Shown: in pieces, positions 40,401 to 52,400 of the stretch
Position numbering within the stretch: position 1 is the first letter of the stretch
Layout of the letters: each line of letters opens with the position of its first letter
Assembly (NCBI GenBank): GCA_023333565.1
Contig: JAJKFH010001166.1
Location: 26,045 to 90,044 of the forward strand
Direction of reading: 5' to 3'
Length of the DNA stretch: 64,000 nucleotides
Origin: Puffinus mauretanicus
Taxonomy: Eukaryota > Chordata > Aves > Procellariiformes > Procellariidae
Notes under the pieces: generated by a model
Seen by the model: the letters and a program-made list of their open reading frames with translations, nothing else
Database searches by the model: none
What the model was told of the DNA's origin: nothing
Position numbers and translations under genes: made by a program

Positions 40401-43400
40401 CTGCTGGAAGAAATTTGAAGTACAGTAATTGTAAGCAGATAGGGGGTTTCTCTGATAAGTAATTACTCGCTGTACTAGCCGTTCCAGTTATCTGGAGCCT
40501 TCTGGCTTCTAAGCTTCTAAAAATCCACGTTTGCAGGCTTTCTTAATCATGATGAAGTAAGCCTTTTTCTTAGCTGTTTCTGTTTATTCACACAAAACTT
40601 CTTGTAATTTGGCTGATAGCTTTATACCTGTGTGTGGACTGCTTATTTTGCATTTAATTGTATTAAATAGCCTTTCCACTTGTTCTCCTCATGTATACAT
40701 GCATACATGTGTATTAACAGCAAGTGACTGCTAAAAAATGGTTTCAGAAGCAACTGATGAAAAGGGAATAGTACTCCCTTTCTTTCCCAATTTTGTAGGC
40801 AGAGCCATAATTTCCTGTAATCAAAACTTCCTTTTTCACAAATAAGAACCACAGGTTATGCTCCAAATAGACTCATGTTTAGTGTGAAATAACCTGAAGC
40901 TTAAGGGGTAACATACCTGTAGCCTCTGTGAAATCCCAGTTTATTTGGGAGTGGCATGGGGAGGAGGGAGAGGCATTAACATGTGAATGAATAGTTCTGG
41001 AAGAAAATGAGGTTATTCTCCTGAAATATCTTCCTGAAAGCACGTAAAGAAAATGTTACTGGGCAACAGATTATCTTACCTTCTGACCCTTTTTAACAGA
41101 CCATCTTAGTGCTTCCTCTCATCTTATGAAAGCTCTTGATGGAAGGAGTAGCATTTTGAAATTGTGTGTTTTCTTGATATTCCCTTATCTCCAGCCAGTA
41201 TTAGTCTATTACAAGTCTATTTACTTATTCTTATAACATCCATTTTTCTTTGTTTTCTAATGACCTTGTGACTTAGATTTTTTTTATTATTATTATTAAT
41301 TTCTGTGATAAGAGTTTTGCTATTCTGCTTCTTGAATGCCAAGAAGATGGAAGACATGCTTGAGTGAAAAAAATTTGGGGGATCTTCTATAGTTGCTCAC
41401 TGAAAGAACAAGTTAAAAATAGACATGAAATGTAATGGATGTGTAGTTTTTATACACATAGCTTTTGAACTGAGAGTATTCATTCTTTGTATTTAATAAA
41501 AAGTACTTTTGACTTGCATGAAAAAGCATTAACCTTCCTTTGGAGAGAATATGCTCATGAAGGTGGCTTATAATCTGTAACTTCACTCTCAAATATGCTT
41601 TTTACTGAACATGGCTGTGAACGTGCAGTAGCATGTAGGTGGTTGTCAGGAAAAAAATGTGAAGAATCTTTCTTAAACAGGAAACATTTTATGTACTTTT
41701 GGGCTTTTTTAGAAACGTTATTAATTATTCAGGGGAATGGATCTAAAACTTACTAAAAACAACTCTTAGTTTAAAGATGTGGCTTATTTTGGTCACATCA
41801 TTTAGCTTTCATTTAAGTTTTATATAGCAATAGAGATTTTTATGAAAATTGCTGTCTCTTTTCTGCCAAAATTTTGCCAATTAGTAACTGTGAGCATGTC
41901 CTCCTCATGAAGTTTGAGATCATTTAGTCAGTACGCAGAAGTTTCTAGTCAACTGAACAAGCAACCTACAGATGGAATTTAAAATTTCTTTAATTCTAAT
42001 AAAATTTTAGTTAAAAGTATTTTGTCTTAATATCCAAGTATGAATGATAAGAAAAACTAATATATTATCATAAGTGCAATGCTACAAATAAAACTATAGC
42101 TGAATTCTTACCTGAAATTACACTAAGATTTTTTGAATGAATAGAAAACGTTTTGTATTTTTTTATTGAGTTTTGTATTCATCTTTTACGCTATCAGTCT
42201 TTCTCCTCATGGTAAGAAGATGAGCAGTAGATGTATTTCGTGTGCTATGCCCATAATTTAACTGCACCTAAATTCAGTGTGCTTTCCTACTAGGAGAGAC
42301 TGAGACGGGGGAAAAAATCAGTGACTGCTGGCTCAATTTGAGTATTGAACAGTAAAGCGGAGAATTTTTTTAATGTGGGATTTTTCAATTTAAAAACCTT
42401 ATTGGTGAAAACTTTTAAAATGCTTTGTTTCTTTGACGGGTAGGTATTTACAGTATGGTTCAGTTCCCTTTTGCAACAATCTCCTCATACTAAATCCAAA
42501 ACACAGCACTAGGAAGAAATTTAACCCTATCCCAGCCGAAACCAGGACAGTATATATTAAAGAAGTTATGTATTGTTATATGTTGAAGAGCATGAAATCT
42601 ATTCAACTTTTATTGTCTGATTTTTCTAACATCTCTTAATAAATCCATGGGTCATTAATCATAATGGCTGGGAGTCTTTACAAGTGAATGAGGACTCTCT
42701 TGTACTTACCCATCGGACAAATGGAACAAAAGAATGGTAGGTGACTCCTGCTGCTTAACCTGCCTTAATAGTGCTTGTGTCTGCAATGCTGTTGTTTTAC
42801 TAAGAAGAGATTGTTACTATAGTACCTATCTATAGCAGCAAGCAATAAACCATTGTTAGGTTTTAGTTTTTCGTTTGAGGTCATTTTTGAAAGAGACAAA
42901 GATCTGTTCAGCTGTGGATTATACTATTTCTGAAACTGCTGTATTAACATTTCAGAGAAGGCAGATGCTCATTATTGTTAATGGTATTTTATTTTTCTTA
43001 ACTTTTGCACTTCTGTTCTTTCAGCTGAAGTCCAGTTAACACTTCCAGTCTTAAAACTGGCAAACACTTTTCTTACAGGGTGACTATTGGCCAGTGCATG
43101 TGTAAGACACATATTTGTGTACTATGGAAAAAGGTATTTTATTTTAAAAGGTTAAGGCCAGTGTGAAATGAGTACCAAGAATTGCATTCTGTACATGAGA
43201 ATCTTTTCCATGATTTGGTACTAACAGTCATGTGGTAAATGTGCTCTGCATTGCTATCTAAAAATCTGTTTTTCAGTTTTGAGGTCATGAGAGCCTGCCT
43301 TAGACATAACAGAATAATACTACTTGGACAGTGGTAATGAAGAATTTACCGTTGGGTTAGTGGTTGAAGAAGATTGCAGTGCTGGCATAATGTGATTTTG

Positions 43401-46400
43401 GAAGATACAGAAATGTTACCAGATAACTTGTGTACGTATTGGCTAGTAAACGCTGTTAGTGTAAGAACAAGTCTGTGTGTAATCATAAGAAGTTGTAGCC
43501 AGGGAAGTACTGAGCATTTGTGCAAGGTGGTCAACTGTTGTTGTAGAAGACTGGAGTCTGCTCACAATTTTGGTAATCAGACTCAGTAGAGTAATCGTTT
43601 TAGCATTTCGAGCATGTCAGGATTCTTCAGATTGATGACTGTGTTTTGGTTTGGGAATGTAGCAAAGTCAGTTTGAAATACTCTGAATTTCTGATTTTTT
43701 CGGTGCAGAGTGCCTTAAGGCTTGAGATTAAACACTTTGTTATAAGGTACATTATACACAGTTTAATGTTGACTGGTAGGGTAGACATTGCTATTTATAG
43801 TTTTTTCCCTTGTTTTCTGTGTTGAAAAGGTGTTTGATGGGCTGCAGGCCAAGAATGAAGTTCAGTACTTCAGTGTTCAGTGCTTTTTCTTGTAGGTAAA
43901 GACAAAAATATTTCTGGTAACAAAAGTGTGGTTCTTCATCTAATTTCAGTTCAGACCAGCTTGAGAGTGTGTGTGTGAGTTTTGAATGTTCAATGACACT
44001 TTTTCATACAACTCTATTCAGGATATAGAATGCGTGAGACAGATGTTGGCACTGAAAGGGAGGCTATCTTTTGTATTTTAAGATAGTGATAGGTAATTTT
44101 TTTTTTTTTAATCTTTCACTGTGAACCACCATGAACCACAATACTACTTTTATATAGGAGAAGACAATGGGGTTTCAGATTGCTATTGAGATCACCTCTA
44201 GCTCATTCTCTGGACCATAGCCACCCAGCCTTCCACTTCAGCCTATGAAAGAAAATGCAGCATAGCATGGTTTCATCACAGTTATCAGCATCTGTGCTCT
44301 GCTATAACTCTTTCCAAGACAAAATTATAGCTTTATTATGATCTCTTAATTCCTTTCTCAATTGGGAGATTGTAACTTATTTACTAAGTTGATATTCTAC
44401 CTATCATCAGGAAGTATCTCAATAACAAGATTGCTTGATTGTAGTGCTAGAAGTAAATTGTAGCTAGATTAATGTAACAAGTGATCATTTTTGGATCTTA
44501 CAGGAACAATCTAAAATAACTTATCCCATTCTATTTTTTCAAATATTTTGGGATTGGCATCCTGCACTTGCTGTTATTATAGGATAAATATTATGGAAGC
44601 TACCAGGGCTTGAAGTGAGTTTGAAAAGATGATTTTTACAAGACTACTCTAAAGCGATATATGTGCAAACATATTAATTAATTGAATGTTTCTAGTACTT
44701 AATTAAAGCAGTAATAATTTACTGGACCTTCATATTTCAGAATATAATTTCATTTCTAAAACCAGTGCATTATGTTTCTAACAATCAGTAACAATGAAAG
44801 TTGAAGACAAAATGCCTAGCTATTAGCAAGTAACTCAGTTCAGGTAGTCTTAGTTTTACATATGTAAATAATAATTTATGAGTTCTTATGTGTGTATCTT
44901 TGAGTTGTGTCACTTCATAACCTGTCCATATATCTTGCTAACAGTCATTCAGTATAAATACAAAGTGAATTTTTTTAGTAACTTCACTTGAACGTTGCTT
45001 TGAGAGGTGCTCTTAGGTAGGTAGCTAAGAATTTGCTCTTAAACTGAAAACGGAAAATTTTTTTTTAAATTTTTTTTTAGTAATGCTGTCCTGCTTTATT
45101 ACTTTTGTTCTACTTTGACCCAGTTTATTATGTAGGAGAATAAACAGTAAGCAGTGAGTTGAAGTGTTTTTTAATCTCTTATTAAATGATAAAAATACAG
45201 GGCAGGTGAATTGCGAAAATCATGCTCTATGCTTAATTTAAAAATTTATTGTTAAAAGCACTTAAACTGAATCAAATAATGAATCTCTCGAAGAGGTATC
45301 TGTTCATATGCACTGTCAATCTGTCTACTGATGACTACTGTGGTTTTGTTATGAGTTGTTTGGGGAAAAGGCGGACTCAGTTTTGAGTTCCGTTGCTGCC
45401 AATATACTTTAACAGGAAGGTTGAGCTGCTCACTTATTAATGTGAATATACTAATATTTACGTTTAAGTGAATGAACGATGATGATAATTAGAAATGTAT
45501 TTTTTTTGAAGTATAGTCCAATAAAATCTGTAAGAAATGTTGCTGGCAGTTTTTCTTGTTTTGTGCCAGTCCTTTCTAGTATTTGGCTTAAGGAAATGTA
45601 CAGAATGTTCTCAATTTATATTTAAAGTAATATTTTCTCTAGCATAAGTGCAAGAGATCTGGTAAGAATGACAGCTGCATAAATTTAAATGTAACTTATA
45701 GGTGCATATATTAATGTTTCTGAGAAACAATAATTACTGACCATGAGAAGCCTGGCGGTATGCAAAAATTTGTATTAATCTTGGAATACGACATCACACA
45801 CAGATTTCAGAGATTAATCAGTATTTTCTGTATAAAATATACTAGATAGCCGTAATTGTGAAGGAGGCTTGATGATATGGTTCACAGAACATTGTGAATG
45901 TTAGATAAATGGATATTTGATTTAATAAGGCTTACAATAAAAATGCATGTCTAATTCTGTTTTAGTAATGTAAATAACTAGTTATATTAGATCTATTTTA
46001 ATGGAAAAATCTTACTGTTATATTACTATTTCTTATATTTGCAAACATATTCTTATATTTGTAAATAAATGTAGCTTAAATGTTATGTTGCATGCCTCCA
46101 ACATGGCATTTTAGCAGTGCTGAAATCATGTTGCTTATATAGTGTCTTATTCTGTTTAGAGTTTTACAGTGCATGGATGATCATAGTTTCAGTAGCCATA
46201 AAGTGCTATGTTTACGGAGATTGTATGGCCTTCTGTGTATGGTTTTTTGTATGCTGCTTTGGTTCAAGTCAAACACCACATCTGGCACTATCCTGGATTT
46301 TGTAATCTCTTACTTTCAGAGGATTCAGGCCAGGCTCTGTAGTCTTAGGGAATACTTGTGTTTGTGGTAGGTTGTTGAATTGCATCCTTTATGGAGTACC

Positions 46401-49400
46401 AGTACAAATGTGCCATGGAAGATGGCTGCTTCTGCAAATCTATCTACTCGGGGTATTTTGCCTGTGTCCGATGAATTGCCACATATGAAAATTAAAATTA
46501 CAAATAAAAGGCAGTGGGGTATAAGAAGCTGAATACGGAACAACTTGTTCTGCAAGTGCAATCTTGTGTATTTTACTGGCATTTATGGATCTGATTTAAC
46601 AATTTAAGCAATAAGATATAACACAGATCACATCGGTGTGTTTCTTGGCTGGCTTAGCGGAAACTCTAAAACTCTAAAAGTAAACTAATATTACAAGAAA
46701 CTGAAAAGCTGCTTACTTGCTTAATAGCTTTACAAATTTAGGTTGTATTTTACAGAGAAATTTTGCCAAGATATGGCTCAAAATTAAGTCACTGGTAGAT
46801 TGGGAACACAAAGTTTAAGTACAAGTGGTATTGCCATTGACCTGTGTGTTACATATTTCTTTGACAGTCAGTCTCTGCTGCTTGTTTATCAAGTTAATTT
46901 TTTTTTCTGAACGAGGACACACACATGCAATAATTGAGGCTACTATGTAGTATCTGTGTTAAAGCAAGTAGCTGGAATTTTTGCTTTTAAGATACGGATC
47001 TGTGTTCATGTTAGTCAATATGTATATTGCATTAGATAATTGCAGTGAACAGCATGTAGCCTCATGCTTAAATCACACGTTGTCTCTGCTGCTCCTTCCT
47101 CAGGGGGAGGACTCCTCACACTCTTCCCCTGCTACAGTGTGGGGTCCTTCCCATGGGAGGCAATCCTCTACGAACTTCTCCAACCTGAGTCTTTCCCACG
47201 GGCTGCAGTTCCTTTTCATGGGGTGCAGTCCTTCAGGAATAGACTGCTCCAGCGTGGGTCCCCCACGGGGTCACAAGTCCTGCTCCTGCATGGGCTCCTC
47301 TCTCCGTGGTCCACAGGTCCTGCCAGGAGCCTGCTCCAGCATGGGCTTCCCATGGGGTCACAGCCTCCTTCAGGCATCCACCTGCTCCGGCATGGGGCCC
47401 TCCATGGGCTGCAGGTGGATATCTGCTCCACCATTAACCTCCATGGGCTGCAGGGGCACAGCCTATCTCACCATGGTCTTCACCACCCACTGCAGGGGAA
47501 TCTCTGCTCCAGTGCCTGGAGCACCTCCTCCCCCTCCTTCTTCACTGACCTTGGTATCTGAAGGGCTGTTTCTCTCACCTATTCTCGCTGCTCTCCTCTG
47601 GCTGCCATTGTTCTGCAGCAGTTCTCTCCCCCCGCCCCCTTCTTAACTATGTTATCCCAGAGGCGCTACCACCATCGCTGATGGGCTTGGCCTTGGCCAG
47701 CGGCGAGTCTGTCTTGGGGCTGGCTGGCACTGGCTCTGTTGGATATAGGGGAAGCTTCTAGCAGCTTCTCACAGAAGCCGCCCCTGTAGCCCGCCTCTAC
47801 CAAAATCTTGCCACGCAAACCCAGATAACTTGTACTTGATTTTCTTTATTTTAAAGATGTTTGACAGATACAGTTGCAATCTACCAATAATGTTTTCTTT
47901 ATTCTAGTGTGGTTTCTTCATAGGAATAGTTTTAAGCTGCTTGTCTGTTTTGTGAGGGGTAATTTAGTGAAAACTAGACAATATAATCCATAAATCCACT
48001 TAAAAGGGCACAGGTAAACTGCAAAAAGCCAAAAGTGAGCAAACAAGCAAGTACACTACTGTCATTATCTCTGCATTTCCACTCTTCTGCCAGGATCTCT
48101 CCTGTGTGTACCATATGTGACACAACCATCTGACTGAGGGCTCCAGTATCAAGCAGTACATTTAATATTAGCAAGGCTTAGTTTGTTATTTTTAGATAAA
48201 AAATAAATACAAGTTCTCATATTTTTTTCCAGCACCCCAGTGCAGTCTTGTGCGTTTTTTGGGTGTGTGCACTCTATTTTGGAGACCACTGGTGTACAGC
48301 AGCAATGTGTTAGGTGGCTAATGAAAATTAACTTTTCTAGAAGAAACTGGAATCCAAGCAGTATTCAAGTAGTGAGTTTCCAAGTCAGGACTTTCTTGAT
48401 TTTTGCCAGGAGTAAAATGGGATTGAAAGTCATATTGGTTTAAAATGAATTTACAGCTTTATGACAGGACAGTCACATAAAGCATTGTAGATGGCTTTAG
48501 TAAATTGAGTCCATTCAAATTAAAGTGTTTTACTTGTGAGCAAATATAAATATCTAGGCATAAGCAAATTTGACTCATATCTGAAAATAAGGATACTGTA
48601 TTCAGAGTTGTAAACCTAGAAAGGAATTAGTCATTTTAGTGTTAAAGTAATTTAGTGAGAGTATGCAATACTATTTTTTTGGCCACAGGTAAGTTTCTTC
48701 ATTGGTGGAAGAATAGGAAGTTATTTGTAACTTTATATAGTGACATTAGTGTGACAAGCATTGAATTCTGCACATAATTTGGGGGGGTACTTCTTTTTAA
48801 AAAGGATTTTTGAGAATAGGGCAGAAGATCTGTGAAGCTAATCAAAAGGGTTGAATAGTAATCAAAGTATATTATTGAGCAAGATATCGAAGAACACTGA
48901 TTTCTTTAATTTCACAGAAAGAAGACTAGGATGTGTCGTACAAGTTCCCAGTATTTCCTTCTTATATTCTTACACCAAAGGGCTTCAATGGTTGAAGCCA
49001 AACTAATTCAAAATGGAAATAAAATACATGCTCTTAATTGGTAATAAGTGTTGGAATATCCTGTCAACAAAAGGGTGAATTCTTAATTTCCTAGAAATGA
49101 AAGTTTCTTTGTTTCTAACTTACCCTATTTTTCTTGAAGATTTATATAAAAGAGCTTACATTTATATCTCTGTTGTGGGGGAAAAAAACCAGATACTCTT
49201 TGTTAGTAACATGTTACTTTCTGACTTTTCCGGAGATCTAGAGACATGAAGATGTCTCAATGCAAATAACTGAATGATGTTAGGTTATTGTTTTTAAACA
49301 AAAGTGTAAGACTATTTTGATTAAAAACCAAAACAAAACCCCAAACTTACAGTACTTTGAACTGTTAATAGGAAATTATTTTATAAACACAGAAAATTTT

Positions 49401-52400
49401 AGACTTAATACTCTATATCTGCCTTGCAGAAGTTAGTAACAACATGTTAAACACAATTTTGGAGTGTTCTGGAGTTTTCATCTAATCAGAAGGTCTAGGG
49501 TTGTAGATAGAATAAGTACTATTGTTGCCATGTTAAATAAAATGAAATTGATCATAGCTGAAACACTTAACTCCCTGCCTTGGATGTATACTTAACAGGA
49601 GTTGCTGTGATGCTTTCATGATATGATGTGGTAGAATAAAATGTTAAAGGGTATTTTTGACATCTATAAACACACTTCTGAAATTGGCAATTCTGCCTAC
49701 AAATCTGACAATGTCACAAATCCCTTTCTACAAATGTTTCCACTTTTACTAGCATGTAGTCATGCAAATGAGTTCTATAAATCTAGAAGAAGCCCAAAAG
49801 TCTTCTGGCTTCTGTATTTTTGAAGTGCATTAAATGTTTTAAAACATTATAAAGACACACAGAGCAGATATAGTGGTAATAGAGGAGACTAACTTCTTTT
49901 GAGAATATTTTGTAGGTAATGTCTTTAAACGTGCAAATATAAGAACAGAGACTCTCAGAATATGTCTCAGGCCATTACAAGTGGTGCTCTTTCTTCCAAA
50001 TTCCCAGTGCTTTTCTTTCTCTTTATACGTTCAGGTCGTTTGTTTTTTTTTATTTTGGACTTAACATTGCTGTACATCTGTTGGATAACTTAATTTGCTG
50101 CTGCAGATACATCCACATTTCCATGTGTAATTCCATCATACCAGAAAGTGGAGGCAAAAAACTTGTATTGTAGAGTTATGGTATCCTCTTCTGTGTACAA
50201 ATATATTTTCTGAGCCATTATCTAATAATTAGGGATGATCTTTTTAAAATTAAAACCACTATCTTATACCATGTTCTGATATAGTGTGCAGTGTGGTCTA
50301 TGCTCCTTCGTTAGTAGCAATCAGCTACTCTTGTGAAGTCTTTCTGAAATGGGTATGATTATGCGTGTTAAGTATATTAATATAGATATGGATATGATTA
50401 TGCATATTTAAAAAATAAATGGAAGCTCTATTCCTGAGAAAATTGAACAGTTAAACTGGATTTTTAGGGGTTATAGTTTCATTATTCTCACATGTAGGGA
50501 AAGATATTAGTGAAAATGCTCTTAAAAAATGCTGCATTCATTTGCTTTTAGTTTTGCTAAAACTGTAAGTTGTTTTCTTTTACCCAAAGCTGTAGTGGAC
50601 ACAATTACAAATCTGTGCCCTGAGTGTAAGTAGCATTGTAGTAAGGTATGAGAAACTTGAGACTTGATTCACCTCAAAAAACCAGCCAGAGTTAGGGATG
50701 TTTTCATTTTTAAACTTAGATTTGATCTACAGACAAAGAAGGCGAAATCCAGTGTTTCATTAGAGTATTCTGAAAATAGATTTTGTAGTTCTGTATAGTC
50801 TAGTATTGTAACAATGGACACCATAGAAAAAGCTCACATGAAAGAAAAAATAGGTTTTCAGAGTATTGAATATTTAGAACAAATGAGACACAGAGGATAC
50901 ATACTGAAGAGGAAAAAAAATCCGGAAAAACGAGCTTCCTTAAGTGAACAAAATTTATTCTGCTGAATGAGGAAGAGGTCCTGTGCATATGAGGAAGTGC
51001 AAGATGAATAGAGGCAATGATACCAAGTTATTTTTAATTATGTAGTCACACAGTGGATAGCTACAAAAAGGCGAAAGTAAAATTGGATCATAAGGTATTT
51101 TCACACTTCTCGATTGCCTGGCTTCTTAAGGCAGGTGTTCATATAAAGCTATAAAGTCCAGAAGTGCAGAATATTTTCATGTTAATTTTTGGAATATAAG
51201 TGCTGTTCATCATATTGATAATTTACATGAGTATATATGAAGAACCAGCAAGGGTTGATCCTCTGGTTCAGCTGTAGTACCTGTTGCTGGGGTTTGGGTA
51301 GTCACAGGGGTTGTCGCAGGTGTTGGAGTAGCCGCAGTGCCTGTCATGGGGGTTTGAGCAGCCACCGTGTGTGTTGCTGCGGTTGATCTCCTGCTGCCTG
51401 CCGCCCCCGGGACCTGCCGCTCTGCCTGCCCCGACAAGGCACTGCCGTTCGCCCTCCCTCTTTTCTTGTTGCTGAGGGTTGATCTCTGGACAGTATTCCT
51501 GAATAGTTGTTTAACCCTAAGGAAGGCCTGAACCACATTCAGGAGACGTAGCAATGTGAACACGCGTGTTTGAACATCCCAAGGATATTCAAAATTCTGA
51601 GGGAATATTGTGGACACCTTCGTGAAGAGGATAGAAGAAAAAGGAGTTTCTGAAGATATGGAAGGGAAGATGAACAAGTGGGAGAAAGTGTCCTATCCTG
51701 TTTCCCCCTTACATTCATTCCCTGAGGAGAAAAAAGTGTAATTACTAATCGTTTCTAAGAGGTGGTTGTCGAGGTACAGAAATGATGGCAGCGCCGAGTA
51801 CAGATACCAGGTTAGACTTACGACCAATGATTTTATCACCTCATAAACCAGCAGCAAAATGATAATCTTGGCCCAGTTCTGAATAATGATAAACAGCACA
51901 AAAGGGAACATATACTGCAAGCAAGGTATTACATAACCCTACATTGAGAGCCAGCCCCACAACTTTGAGAGCCAATACATCAACATTGTGACCAATCAAT
52001 ATAATGAATGCTTATAACAATTTTGCCTTAACACACTTTGGTCAGATCTATCATTTTCTCAACCCTTCGAGACCCACATTGGGCGCCAAAAAGGACTTTT
52101 GTGGTTTAACCTGGCAGGCAGCCAAATACCACGCAGCCACTCACTCACTCCCCCTGCCCCCGCCAGTGGGACAGGGAGAGAATTGGAAGGGTAAGAGTGA
52201 GAAAAACTTGTGGGTTGAGATAAAGACAGTTTAATAGAACAGAAAAGGGAAAATAATAATAATGATAGCATATACAAAATGAGTGATTCACAATGCAGTT
52301 GCTCACCACCTGCGCTGACCGATAACCAAGTAGCGATTGGTACTTCCTGGATCACGCCTATCATTCATATACTGAGCATGACGTCACATGGTATGGAATA

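Noticed and set aside
46981..47646. 221- and 165-codon plus-strand frames
   Set aside because: They run through the antisense family B LTR and match the translated repeat at 21 kb; no domain or splice context.
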